A stretch of DNA of 64,000 nt from Oscillospiraceae bacterium (GTDB taxonomy: Bacteria > Bacillota > Clostridia > Oscillospirales > Ruminococcaceae), in NCBI GenBank assembly GCA_902798695.1, contig CADBXK010000001.1, positions 744,001 to 808,000 of the forward strand, read 5' to 3'. This document shows positions 26,518 to 38,222 of the stretch, piece by piece. Both the position numbers and the translations under genes were made by a program. The notes under the pieces are model-generated. The model had not been told where the DNA came from. It was given only the letters and a program-made list of their open reading frames with translations, and searched no databases. Each line of letters starts with the position of its first letter. The first letter of the stretch is position 1.

Positions 26518-27750
26518 TTAATAATATTTCCAATATGAAATTGGGTGTAATCTTTTATCAAAAAAGTGTTCTTGCTCTAAAAACCGTTTACACTTACAAA
26601 ATTCATTTGTTTTACTAGGCATTCCTATTTTCACTTGCTTTATTCCCAATCCAAAAACAATATCTGCAATTAAACTATTTTCTTTCTTTATACTCCTATC
26701 AGACATTATTACAGTATATCCAGCCTGCCTAGCAAATTCAACCAAATTCATAAATTCAGAAAGGGTTCTTATATCTGTTGAATTTATAACAACCGCATTC
26801 GCAATATTTCTATAAATTGCTTTTTGAAGTTTGCTCAAAGAAGCTGCAAAAATACTATTTCCAGCTATTTGAACATCCGATACTTGAGCTGTTAACTCCA
26901 TATATCCGTCAAAATCTTCACCACCTAATGGATCTTCCAGCGAAATAATTGGATATTTTTGACATAAATCAAAAATGTATTCTCCAACTTGTTCTGAGGT
27001 TAAGATTTCATTTTTTTTAGGCAGTCTATACATATTATGTTCAATTTCCCACTCTGCCGCAGCAACATTTAAACCAATAAAAAAGTGTTCTCCCGCAATA
27101 TATCCGCATTCATCAATAGCATCGCATATTAATTCTAACGCCTGTTCATCTCCATTTAAATTTGAAATATATCCATTTTGAATACTTGTAGATATCCCTC
27201 GCTGCTCCAATATTTCTCCCAATTTATTAAAAACTTCCAGTGAGCTATCTAATGAATCTCCAAAAGTTAAAAATCCTACAGGCACTAACATAAATTCTTT
27301 TATATTTAGTTTGTTATTAACATCAACTCCACCTCTCAAAACGGTTGATAGAGGTATTGGAGTTGTTTTTATATTCGCTCCACCTATATATCTATAAAAT
27401 GGCAATTGGCAATAACTAGAAGCAGCCTTTGCCAGCGCTATTGAAACTCCAGCAATAGCATCGTTTCCTAAAACTGACTTACCATATTTTTCATTAACGT
27501 TTAATATAGTTTTATCCAATCCTTGCTGATCTCTAACATCTTTTCCTTTCAATGATTCAAATAAGATTTGATTTATACCATCCATATCTTTTAAAAGATC
27601 TTCTTTTTTAACAGCACTATCCGCACCTAATGTGAACGGAGCAGACATCACTCCGCTATGTCCACTTTCCAATTCAACTGAAATTTCAAGCGTTGGATTT
27701 CCTCTAAGATCTAATTTCTGTTTAGCACTTATATTTTTTATTGCAGACAT
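26518..27750 (-). CDS. Enolase-like protein lacking catalytic residues
   Basis: 410 residues that align with enolase end to end: LRGNPTLEISVELESG, KEFMLVP, SLEDPLGGEDFDGY, VIMSDRS. Key sites differ. By comparison with E. coli enolase, the metal Asp246 and Asp317 are Asn (N228 and N298). The catalytic Lys342 is Asn (N323), His370 is Asp (D351), Glu209 is Gln (Q191) and His159 is Asp (D143). The metal Glu290 (E272) and probably Lys393 (K374) remain. It is therefore unlikely to interconvert 2-phosphoglycerate and phosphoenolpyruvate. Such a pseudoenzyme could be structural, regulatory or surface-bound; no signal peptide is present. A true enolase would have to lie elsewhere. Confidence 0.8.
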   Translation of the reverse strand: MSAIKNISAKQKLDLRGNPTLEISVELESGHSGVMSAPFTLGADSAVKKEDLLKDMDGINQILFESLKGKDVRDQQGLDKTILNVNEKYGKSVLGNDAIAGVSIALAKAASSYCQLPFYRYIGGANIKTTPIPLSTVLRGGVDVNNKLNIKEFMLVPVGFLTFGDSLDSSLEVFNKLGEILEQRGISTSIQNGYISNLNGDEQALELICDAIDECGYIAGEHFFIGLNVAAAEWEIEHNMYRLPKKNEILTSEQVGEYIFDLCQKYPIISLEDPLGGEDFDGYMELTAQVSDVQIAGNSIFAASLSKLQKAIYRNIANAVVINSTDIRTLSEFMNLVEFARQAGYTVIMSDRSIKKENSLIADIVFGLGIKQVKIGMPSKTNEFCKCKRFLEQEHFFDKRLHPISYWKYY

Positions 27751-28005
27751 TAGCCAAAAGCCCCTCTTTCAATTTTTTAAACATTAAATAAGTTTGTTAC
27801 TATTTTTTATAAATATCTGTATATCAAATCACTGTTAGGTCAATAATAATCTTAAATTATAATAGAAAGGATTTTTGACCTACAACTATACAATATTTAA
27901 AATTTTAATTTATAAAACACATACACAATATGTAATATTTTATCAATCAATTTAATAATATTCAAAAAATTTTTCTGATATGGGTCATTATTGGTACAAA
28001 ACATT

Positions 28006-28833
28006 ATGAAAATACTAATTTTAACACTTTTAATGTCCATCTTTTTTAATTTAACAGGATGCTCCGTGCAAGAATCAGCTCCTACAGAAGCAGTCAAAAG
28101 CAATCAGCCAAAAACCAGTTCAAACATATCACTAGACTCCAGGTGTAATGGGTGGGGAATGGGAAAACAATTAAATGAAAAAAATTGTCCTATATCGTGT
28201 GTTGATTTTCAAGCAAAATATGGAAAATTTGGCGCATATTTCTTCAACCCTCCTAAAGAAGTATCTGAACGCAAAACAATAATGCTAACCTTCGACAATG
28301 GGTATGAAAACGGATATACTGAAAAAATTTTAGATGTTTTAAATCAAAAACAAGTTCGAGCAATATTTTTCTTAACAGGAGATTACGCCAAGAAAAATCA
28401 ACCAATCATCGAAAGAATGATTAGAGAAAACCATATCCTAGGAAATCACTCACAAAATCATCCTTCTATGCCAGGAATTACTATCGATAAAATGAGATCT
28501 GAAATTCAAACTCTTCACGAAAATATTGGCGAAAATTTTGGTGTTGAAATGAACATGTTCCGTCCACCAAAAGGAGAGTTTTCTGAACAAAGTTTAGCAA
28601 TAACCAACGAAATGGGATATAAATCTATATTTTGGAGTTTCGCTTATGCAGATTGGGATCCTAAAAAACAGCCAAACGAAAAAGAAGCTCTAGACTCTCT
28701 CAAAAGTCATCTACATGACGGAGCAATATATTTACTACACACTGTCTCAGAAACAAACGCAAACATTTTATCAGACTTTATTGACTACGTAAAATCTCAA
28801 GAATATGAATTCATAGTAGAAACTCAACAATAA
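28006..28833 (+). CDS. pdaA: PdaA-like polysaccharide deacetylase lipoprotein
   Basis: The start MKILILTLLMSIF is preferred because it gives a signal peptide with a lipobox (NLTGC); the ribosome-binding site is weak. The NodB domain has TFDNGYENGYT, HxxxH in GNHSQNHPSM, FRPPKGEFSE, FWSFAYADWD and LLHTVSETNA. This combination, especially FDNGYE, marks the PdaA group, which makes muramic delta-lactam in spore cortex. Its retention beside a Spo0A suggests a sporulation heritage. It could instead act on vegetative wall. About 275 residues, all motifs intact. Confidence 0.85.
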   Translation: MKILILTLLMSIFFNLTGCSVQESAPTEAVKSNQPKTSSNISLDSRCNGWGMGKQLNEKNCPISCVDFQAKYGKFGAYFFNPPKEVSERKTIMLTFDNGYENGYTEKILDVLNQKQVRAIFFLTGDYAKKNQPIIERMIRENHILGNHSQNHPSMPGITIDKMRSEIQTLHENIGENFGVEMNMFRPPKGEFSEQSLAITNEMGYKSIFWSFAYADWDPKKQPNEKEALDSLKSHLHDGAIYLLHTVSETNANILSDFIDYVKSQEYEFIVETQQ

Positions 28834-28910
28834 TAAAAGCGACCAAGTCTCTGACACATTAAAAATATCAATAACTTTAGCCGCTCACAACAAAACAAAT
28901 TATATTAAAT

Positions 28911-31421
28911 TTATTCTTTTTCTTCCTCTTCTGTTATTTCAGCCTCATCTGGTTTTTCTACCTCAGATATTTCTTCGCTAGAATCATGTTCCGCCCTAGC
29001 CATAGTAACAACTTGGTCATTGTCTTTGAGCTTCATAACACGAACTCCGCTTCCATATCTAGACATTTTAGAAACGTCGCTAACTCTAATTCTTATTATA
29101 ACCCCATAACTCGAAATCATAATTAAATCATCATCATCGTCAACAACTTTTATTCCAACAACATGTCCTTTTTCTTCACTAACTTTGTAGTTTAATACGC
29201 CATATCCTCCTCGATTTTGGAGCCTATAGTCATCTACACTTGTTCGTCTTCCTCTACCTTTAGAAGAAATTGTTAAAACACTAGCTCCTTCTCTTAGTCT
29301 AGCCATGCTAACAACTTCATCATCATCCTTAAGTTTTATTGCTCTAACACCCTTTGCCAAACGTGACAATGGACGAATTAGCTCCTCACTAAACTTAATT
29401 GCCATTCCATTTTTAGTTGCAACAATTAACTGATGGTGTCCTTTGGTTAGTCTTGTCCAAACCAAACTATCATCATCATTTAAAGACAACGCTATCAATC
29501 CATTTTTTCTCACATTTTTATATGCGTCCAATCTCGTGCGCTTAACTAAACCTTGCTTTGTTATAAATACTAAATATTTATTTTCACTAAAATCAGATGT
29601 GCGCATCATGTTCGTAATCTTTTCATCTGGATCTAAAGCAAGCAAATTAACAATATTCGTACCCTTAGAATTTTTGCCGCCTTCTGGAATTTCATAACAT
29701 TTTAGACGATACATCTTTCCTTTATTCGTTATAAACAAAACATGATCGTGAGAGGAACCAATAAACAACTCTTCAACAAAGTCTTCCTCTCTCTGCTTCA
29801 TTCCGCTTACGCCTCGTCCGCCTCTCTTTTGAATTTTATATGTATCGGCAGGTTGTCTTTTTATATATCCATAGTGCGTCAAAGTAACAACACAGTCTTC
29901 AACGGGTATTAAATCTTCTATGTCAACTTCTCCGCTAACAGGAACAATATCTGTTCTACGATCGTCTCCAAATTTATCTTTTATTACTTGAAGTTCTTCA
30001 ACGATAATCTCTTTAATTCTAACTTCATGAGCTAATATATCTTCAAAATCTTTAATCTTTTCAATTATCTCTTTCAATTCTTCTTCTATCTTAGCTCTCT
30101 CAAGGCCAGAAAGCTGCCCTAATCTCATCTTAACAATAGCCTCGGCCTGAACCTCATCTAAATTAAAACGCTCAATTAGCCCCTCTTTTGCATCCTGCAC
30201 ATTCTTGCTATTTCTAATTAATGTAATTACTTCATCTATAAAATCTATAGCAATTTTCAAGCCTTCTAAAATATGTTCACGCTCTTTGGCTCTTCTTAAA
30301 TCAAACTCAGTTCGCCTGCGAATAATTTCTTTTTGGTGATTAATATAACAAGTAAGCATTTCCTTTAGGTTCATAACCTTTGGCACACCATTAACAAGCG
30401 CCAAGTTTATTACTCCAAAAGTATCTTGCATTTGAGTATATCTATACAATTGATTTAAAACTATCTGAGGATTAGCATCTCGTTTTAAATCAATAACAAT
30501 TCTCATTCCGTCTCTACCAGACTCATCTCTTGGCGCAACAATACCTTCAATTTTCTTGTTTTTAACGTGGTGTGCTATTGTCTCAACCAACTTAGCCTTA
30601 TTAACTTGATAGGGGAGTTCTGTTACAATTATTCGGTTTCTTCCGTTGCTTTTTTCTTCAATTTCCGCACGACATCTAACAGTAATTTTTCCTCTTCCCG
30701 TTGCATATGCTGCTCTTATTCCAGCTGTTCCCATAATTATTCCGCCAGTAGGAAAATCTGGCCCCTTAATTTTTTCCATGATTTCACTTATCTCTACGTC
30801 TTCATTCTCCAAAATCATGAAAACACCATCTATAATTTCTCTAAGGTTATGCGGTGGAATATTTGTTGCCATACCTACAGCTATACCAGAAGAACCATTA
30901 ACTAAAAGGTTTGGAAAACGTGATGGCAAAACAGTTGGCTCTTTAAGTCTATCATCATAGTTCATTCCAAAATCTACTGTATCTTTATTAATATTGGTAA
31001 GCATTTCCATGGAAATTTTACTCATTCGAGCTTCAGTATATCTGTAAGCAGCAGCTGGGTCTCCATCAATTGATCCGAAGTTTCCATGACCATCTACCAT
31101 AGGATATCTCAGTGAAAAATCTTGAGCCATTCTAACTAATGCATCGTAAACCGAACTATCTCCATGAGGATGATAGCTTCCCAAAACATTACCAACCGTG
31201 TCTGCACACTTATGATATGGTCTGTCCGGAAACAGGTTATGTTCCCACATTGTGTATAATATTCTTCTGTGAACAGGCTTCAATCCGTCTCTAACATCCG
31301 GCAAAGCCCTACTGACAATAACTGACATAGAATAGTCTAAAAAAGATTTCTTCATCTCTTTTTCGATATCTATCGGTATTACCTTTCCTATGCTAGGATC
31401 AAAATCTATTTCTTTTTCCAT
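28911..31421 (-). CDS. gyrA: DNA gyrase subunit A
   Basis: 836 residues. The breakage-reunion domain has [15 protein letters not shown], the quinolone region [17 protein letters not shown] (Ser and Asp as in sensitive enzymes) and the catalytic Tyr in [10 protein letters not shown]. The C-terminal beta-pinwheel carries the GyrA box QKRGGRG. An acidic tail ([20 protein letters not shown]) ends the protein. With GyrB it introduces negative supercoils. It lies in the gyrB-to-gyrA strand block but is separated from gyrB by two small membrane-protein genes. Confidence 0.97.
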   Translation of the reverse strand: MEKEIDFDPSIGKVIPIDIEKEMKKSFLDYSMSVIVSRALPDVRDGLKPVHRRILYTMWEHNLFPDRPYHKCADTVGNVLGSYHPHGDSSVYDALVRMAQDFSLRYPMVDGHGNFGSIDGDPAAAYRYTEARMSKISMEMLTNINKDTVDFGMNYDDRLKEPTVLPSRFPNLLVNGSSGIAVGMATNIPPHNLREIIDGVFMILENEDVEISEIMEKIKGPDFPTGGIIMGTAGIRAAYATGRGKITVRCRAEIEEKSNGRNRIIVTELPYQVNKAKLVETIAHHVKNKKIEGIVAPRDESGRDGMRIVIDLKRDANPQIVLNQLYRYTQMQDTFGVINLALVNGVPKVMNLKEMLTCYINHQKEIIRRRTEFDLRRAKEREHILEGLKIAIDFIDEVITLIRNSKNVQDAKEGLIERFNLDEVQAEAIVKMRLGQLSGLERAKIEEELKEIIEKIKDFEDILAHEVRIKEIIVEELQVIKDKFGDDRRTDIVPVSGEVDIEDLIPVEDCVVTLTHYGYIKRQPADTYKIQKRGGRGVSGMKQREEDFVEELFIGSSHDHVLFITNKGKMYRLKCYEIPEGGKNSKGTNIVNLLALDPDEKITNMMRTSDFSENKYLVFITKQGLVKRTRLDAYKNVRKNGLIALSLNDDDSLVWTRLTKGHHQLIVATKNGMAIKFSEELIRPLSRLAKGVRAIKLKDDDEVVSMARLREGASVLTISSKGRGRRTSVDDYRLQNRGGYGVLNYKVSEEKGHVVGIKVVDDDDDLIMISSYGVIIRIRVSDVSKMSRYGSGVRVMKLKDNDQVVTMARAEHDSSEEISEVEKPDEAEITEEEEKE

Positions 31422-31478
31422 AACCGTCTCCTTGATTTCTCAAAAATATATTACATTTTATGTTAAATATAATTAATA

Positions 31479-32105
31479 TTACTTAGTCTTTTTTGTTTTA
31501 ACAATATATCTCTCTTCAAACTTTTTGGCATATTCCCTAATTTTTACTATCTCTTCATTATCTAAAAATTTCTTAGGAAATGTATATTGGATACCTTCTG
31601 TTCCAGGATATTTCATATAAGAAATAATAAAATCATAATCATTTTCAATAAATTCATTGTTCTTCGACGAATATTCTACTAAGCTCATAAAACTAGAAGT
31701 TCTCACCAACACACAATCTTCAAAAAAAGATAAATCAACATATATTTCAGATATATTAGACATCTTCTTTCTCATCTTTCTAAACAAAATCAATATAAAC
31801 AAAACAGGTCCAATAAAAACGCCTGACAAAAGTCCACTAATCACAGCAGCAAAAAAATAAAAATAATTGACTTGTTTATGACATTCAATAAATGCAAAAA
31901 ACAGGACCAAAATTAAGAAAGTCAACATAACTACCAATTTCGAATAAATCGGACGCAACTTTCTTAATTGTCTTTTCGAAACAGCCTTTAAATCCGCTGA
32001 TGTCAATTGATATGAGATTTTCAGGCATGGAACTTTGTTGATATATTCGTCAATTAAATTGCCTAATCTTTTTTCAAACCCACCAACATCTATAACTTCG
32101 CTCAT
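31479..32105 (-). CDS. YcxB-like membrane protein, 208 aa
   Basis: Two membrane segments lie at about residues 68-110 (LVVMLTFLILVLFFAF; FYFFAAVISGLLSGVFIGPV). A C-terminal soluble part resembles YcxB-type domains and ends EEIVKIREYAKKFEERYIVK. It is a paralogue of the next gene upstream, with the same ending. Both lie between gyrB and gyrA on the minus strand. The function of this family is unknown. Confidence 0.7.
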   Translation of the reverse strand: MSEVIDVGGFEKRLGNLIDEYINKVPCLKISYQLTSADLKAVSKRQLRKLRPIYSKLVVMLTFLILVLFFAFIECHKQVNYFYFFAAVISGLLSGVFIGPVLFILILFRKMRKKMSNISEIYVDLSFFEDCVLVRTSSFMSLVEYSSKNNEFIENDYDFIISYMKYPGTEGIQYTFPKKFLDNEEIVKIREYAKKFEERYIVKTKKTK

Positions 32106-32171
32106 AAAAATTTCTCACCTATTTCTTGTTAAGTAATAAAGAGACCCCAGAACACTATTAATATGTTTTAA

Positions 32172-32789
32172 TTAACTTTTTTTCATTTCAACAATATATC
32201 TCTCTTCAAATTTTTTAGCGTATTCTCTAATTTTCGCTATTTTGTCATCATTTAAGCATCTTTTGGGAACTATATACATACTCTGATCTGAGCAAATAAC
32301 CATAAACTTTTCATCATCTTCAATAAACTTATTATCTAAACTCGTATATGGTATCCTATTAGATCCTTCACTCTGCTTTATATATATTAAATCATCATAA
32401 AATCGCATGCTAAATTTAAGTTTTTCATTCGCAACAGCTTTAGCAATATTGTTTCTGTGCAAAATAGGGGTATATATTATTATATATATTACCGCAAAAG
32501 ACGCACCTATAAAGAAATAATTATATGGACTAATATTATGTCTAAAAACCATATCATAAAAATTTATCAAAACAATAACTAAACAAAGAGCAATATATAA
32601 ATATCGCCTTTTTTTTCGGGTCTCTTTTTGAAACCGTTTAAGCCCCAATTTTATTTCATCTGGCCTTAAGTCATAAGAAATCTTAAAATGCTTCTTCTTG
32701 TCATATTCATCATAATAGCCATCAGATTCCTGCTCAAAACTAGCAATTAGCTCACTAGGTTTAACCGAATAACCATTTTCTATTTTCAT
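32172..32789 (-). CDS. YcxB-like membrane protein, 205 aa
   Basis: Paralogue of the gene at 31479: two membrane segments (YLYIALCLVIVLINFY; YFFIGASFAVIYIIIY) and a C-terminal part with IPYTSLDNKFIEDDEKF and KIAKIREYAKKFEERYIVE. It starts 92 bases downstream of gyrB. The duplication has inserted two membrane proteins between the gyrase genes. No function is known. Confidence 0.7.
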   Translation of the reverse strand: MKIENGYSVKPSELIASFEQESDGYYDEYDKKKHFKISYDLRPDEIKLGLKRFQKETRKKRRYLYIALCLVIVLINFYDMVFRHNISPYNYFFIGASFAVIYIIIYTPILHRNNIAKAVANEKLKFSMRFYDDLIYIKQSEGSNRIPYTSLDNKFIEDDEKFMVICSDQSMYIVPKRCLNDDKIAKIREYAKKFEERYIVEMKKS

Positions 32790-32881
32790 AACAACCTCTT
32801 TTTCTAAAAAACAATTAATTCATCGAAAAAACAAAAATATAGGCAATCTAAACTGATAAACACTACATTAACAAGCTTAAA

Positions 32882-34825
<1,944 letters not shown>

Positions 34826-35085
34826 TCAAAACAAACATTTAAATTAAAGTTTTTATTCAATTAAGCAAACACACTAAATAAAAATTTAATAACACACATT
34901 TAATATTCGTCATATGTATATTTTACCGTTTATTGAACAAAAATTCAAGTTCATTCAACATACAATTAGAGTATTTGCCATATAGTATAGTTTACAATCA
35001 ATATTTTTGTTGATTTTTTCAACACTTTATATATTAAAACTATTTACTAAATCCTCCCAGTCAAATTCAATCTAATCCATATAAA

Positions 35086-35331
35086 TCAGTCATGTTTAAG
35101 TGTTCTCAAATATATTGTCTTGGCAGAAATCGGACTAAAATATGTTCGTTTTTTCGACACAACAAATGAGAGGGGAATATTATCATGTGATATATTTTCC
35201 AGTTTTCCTTGTTTTTCACACAAATTCAAATAATCCCTAGTTTTTTTAGAGACTGTTGTCGCGTCAATATCAAATACACCAATCAATTCCTTTGAATTCA
35301 AAGCTCGAAAATCTCCTATATCGTAATACAT
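35086..35331 (-). CDS. remB: RemB-type regulator (DUF370)
   Basis: 81 residues, with GGAGGGAAA just before the ATG. The sequence MYYDIGDFRALNSKELIGVFD and the KKRTYFSPISAKTIYLRT tail match the DUF370/RemB family. These small proteins bind DNA and regulate matrix and osmotic genes in Bacillus. It starts 12 bases after recF and keeps the classical recF-remB-gyrB order. Confidence 0.85.
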   Translation of the reverse strand: MYYDIGDFRALNSKELIGVFDIDATTVSKKTRDYLNLCEKQGKLENISHDNIPLSFVVSKKRTYFSPISAKTIYLRTLKHD

Positions 35332-35342
35332 TTTCCCTCCAT

Positions 35343-36446
35343 CTATTTTGTCATCAATTCTATTTCTCCGTTTTGCATATGGTATATTTTACCGTCTTTT
35401 AGACTAATAGTATTGGATATATCACAACAAGTAATAAACACCTGATTCCCTTTAACATGGTTTAAAATATACGACTGCCTATCAACATCCAATTCGCTCA
35501 TAACATCGTCTAACAAAACAATTGGATTTGTTCCTTTAATTAACTTTAAAAGCTTTGCTTCAGCCAATTTTAACGCAATTATACAAGACCTTTGTTGTCC
35601 CTGAGATCCATATTCTCTAACATTAAGTCCATCAATTTTTAATATAAAGTCATCTCTATGAACACCTATTTTGGTAAATCCCATCTCAAAGTCAGATTTT
35701 TCACTTTCTTCTAATTTTTTCATATATTCTTTTGCATCATCTTCGCTATAAATATTTTGCAATTTCCTATCAAAAACAGTTGACATATAGTATATTTTTA
35801 GCGATTCTTTACCCATTGAAATACCAGAATATATTTCTTCTAAAATCTGTGAAACCTTATCAATATAGTCTTGACGCATCATTGTTATTATGGTTCCAAT
35901 TTTGGCCATCTGAACATTCCATATTTCAATAGTCGCACTGCTAACATAATTATTATTTTTCAAAAGAATATTCCTCTGACTTAATATTCGCTCATATTGT
36001 CTGCAATATTTAGCATATTCGGGCCTAATTTGCGTTATAGCATCATCAATAAATTTTCTTCTTGTTTTAGGATCGTTTTGGACTATAGAAATATGGGCAG
36101 GCGCAAAGGACACCGTATTAAAACAACCACAAAATTCAGATAATCTTTTCAAAGGAAATCGATTTAGAAAAAATTTGCTTTTTTTAGAAAGTGTTGCTTC
36201 GGCTATTTGATCTCGCTTCATATCATTAAATTTTATTTGTAATTTGCAAAACTCTCTATCAAATGCAATATTATTTGCATCTTTTCCATGAAAACGTTCC
36301 CTGCCAGAAAACAAACCTATAGCTTCAATTAGATTAGTTTTTCCTTGAGCATTAGCTCCATATACTACATTAATTCCATTACATGGATATATTTCTACAT
36401 TTTTTAAATTTTTATATCCATCAATTAAGCACTCAATTAGTTTCAT
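35343..36446 (-). CDS. recF: Recombination mediator RecF
   Basis: 367 residues. Walker A is GANAQGKTNLIEA, the ABC signature is GSQGQQRS and Walker B is VLLDDVMSELD. RecF binds gaps and helps load RecA. Its start overlaps the end of the S4 protein gene by 14 bases, implying translational coupling. Confidence 0.95.
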   Translation of the reverse strand: MKLIECLIDGYKNLKNVEIYPCNGINVVYGANAQGKTNLIEAIGLFSGRERFHGKDANNIAFDREFCKLQIKFNDMKRDQIAEATLSKKSKFFLNRFPLKRLSEFCGCFNTVSFAPAHISIVQNDPKTRRKFIDDAITQIRPEYAKYCRQYERILSQRNILLKNNNYVSSATIEIWNVQMAKIGTIITMMRQDYIDKVSQILEEIYSGISMGKESLKIYYMSTVFDRKLQNIYSEDDAKEYMKKLEESEKSDFEMGFTKIGVHRDDFILKIDGLNVREYGSQGQQRSCIIALKLAEAKLLKLIKGTNPIVLLDDVMSELDVDRQSYILNHVKGNQVFITCCDISNTISLKDGKIYHMQNGEIELMTK

Positions 36447-36663
36447 TTTTTACTATGTACTCCATACCATCAACGGTAATTACATCTTTATCTATCAATT
36501 TTTTTCCTCTCATAGTACATATTTCGTTATTAACCAATACATTTCCATTAGCAATTTTTATTTTAGCTTCTCCTCCTGATGAGCAAATTGAAGCTAATTT
36601 TAAAAAATCACCCAATTTAATATACGGTGTATTTATATGTATATTTTTCAAAATTTTACACAT
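36433..36663 (-). CDS. rlbA: S4-domain protein YaaA/RlbA
   Basis: 76 residues forming one S4 RNA-binding domain: IKLGDFLKLASICSSGGEAK, then GNVLVNNE and MRGKKLIDKDVI. This is the small protein normally found between dnaN and recF, linked to ribosome assembly. It overlaps recF by 14 bases. Confidence 0.9.
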   Translation of the reverse strand: MCKILKNIHINTPYIKLGDFLKLASICSSGGEAKIKIANGNVLVNNEICTMRGKKLIDKDVITVDGMEYIVKNETN

Positions 36664-36691
36664 CCTTAAAAATAATAGCTATATTTATAGA

Positions 36692-37804
36692 TTAAGCTTT
36701 TAATCTAACCGGTAAAACTAAATATAAAAATTCATCACTATCTACAGGCTCTATTTTTATTGGCATAACAGGACCATCCATATTAATCTTTATTTTTTCA
36801 CATTCAGCGTGCTTTAAAGCTTCTAACATATATCTATTGTTAAATGCAATTTTTTCAATTGGTTCTCCTGTCATTTCAACGGAAAGCATATCATTAGCCT
36901 GACCCAAAGTACTTTCACACTGTAAAAGCACCTTGCTTTCTTCAACTTTCATAACTACGCTTATTCTATTGGTAACCATTATCGATACACGTTCAATTCT
37001 TTGGGTCATTTCTTTAGGGTCTGTTAAAACTGTTGTAGAACTTTTTTTAGGAATAGCTGCTTCATAGTCTATAAACGAACCTTCAAGCAATCTTGTAATA
37101 ATAAAATATCCACCAATTTTAAACACTGCGTGACTCTGACTAATTTCTATTATTGTTTCTGAATCTTCTTCCTCATTTAAAAGTTTGCATATTTCGTTTA
37201 ATGTTTTGCTTGGAACAACAAAATTTACATCGGAAAGATTGGTTTCTATTTTTCGTTTACTAAGAGCAACTCTATATCCATCTACAGATACTATATTTAA
37301 GCATCCATTTTCAACTTTAAACATAGATCCGCATAATATAGGATTTTGTGCTGGATTTTGCGAAACAGCAAACAAAGTTTGTGAAATCATAGTTTTTAAA
37401 ATATTATCTTTTATTTTTAGTGTTTGATTAACTCCAACTTGCGGTATTGTTGGATAGTCTTCTGGGTTTATTCCAATTATCTTATATTCTGTTTCATTGT
37501 CGCTGATTGTAGTTATAAATTTATCATTTACTGAAAAGTTAACTATTGGGCCGGCCATCTTTCTTAAAATTTCTCGCAACAATTGTGCGTTTAGAACGAT
37601 TGATCCTTCTTCTTGAATTTTGACTTCTAATGAACCTAATATACCAATATCTAAATTGTATCCTGTTAATTTTAACTCTCTATTAGAGACACTGCTTAAT
37701 AAAATTCCTTCTAAAGCTGGAATAGTGTTGGTTTTGGCTGATATGGCCAATGAAACGTTGTTAACTATTTCACTTAAATTATTTAGTGAACAAGAAAATT
37801 GCAT
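36692..37804 (-). CDS. dnaN: DNA polymerase III beta clamp
   Basis: 370 residues with the three repeated clamp domains; the C-terminus YLVLPVRLKA is characteristic. It holds the replicative polymerase on DNA. A 418-base spacer rich in TGTTGAAAA repeats separates it from dnaA. GGAGAGAT precedes the ATG. Confidence 0.95.
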   Translation of the reverse strand: MQFSCSLNNLSEIVNNVSLAISAKTNTIPALEGILLSSVSNRELKLTGYNLDIGILGSLEVKIQEEGSIVLNAQLLREILRKMAGPIVNFSVNDKFITTISDNETEYKIIGINPEDYPTIPQVGVNQTLKIKDNILKTMISQTLFAVSQNPAQNPILCGSMFKVENGCLNIVSVDGYRVALSKRKIETNLSDVNFVVPSKTLNEICKLLNEEEDSETIIEISQSHAVFKIGGYFIITRLLEGSFIDYEAAIPKKSSTTVLTDPKEMTQRIERVSIMVTNRISVVMKVEESKVLLQCESTLGQANDMLSVEMTGEPIEKIAFNNRYMLEALKHAECEKIKINMDGPVMPIKIEPVDSDEFLYLVLPVRLKA

Positions 37805-38222
37805 TTAATATCTCTCCTATCTTTTTAACATTAATTGTTAATATAAATAATAAGTAAATAAATGTAATACTTTTTAGTAGTTATAGTAGAGGCTGTTGAA
37901 AACCAGACAAACTCAAAAAACGCGATATTATCAGTGTTTTTTGGCGTTAGTTTTTTAACGTGCGACTATTAAAAATATGTTGAAAATGTGTAATTAAAAG
38001 TTTTTAAAATAAAATGTTGAAAACTTTGTTAGGAATGTTGAAAACTTTGGTTGAAAACTAGAAAAAGTTAAAATAAAAATTAGTTTTTAAAATTTTTTAA
38101 CAGTTTATGTTATTAACATTTTAAAAACTAATAGTTGAAAACTTAAATTTAACAGCTAAAAATATAAATTGTTGAAATGTAAAAACTATGTTGAAAAGTA
38201 ATTTTGTCAAAAAATAAAAGGG
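37805..38222. other. Putative oriC spacer with TGTTGAAAA repeats
   Basis: This 418-base gene-free stretch lies between dnaA and dnaN, a standard oriC position. TGTTGAAAA occurs exactly at 37894, 37979, 38015, 38036 and 38189. GTTGAAAAC occurs without the leading T at 38050 and 38134. All copies have the same orientation. No canonical DnaA box (TTATCCACA or its complement) is seen. The complement TTTTCAACA differs from the canonical box at two positions. AT-rich tracts (around 38080-38110) could unwind. The function is inferred from context. Confidence 0.6.
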
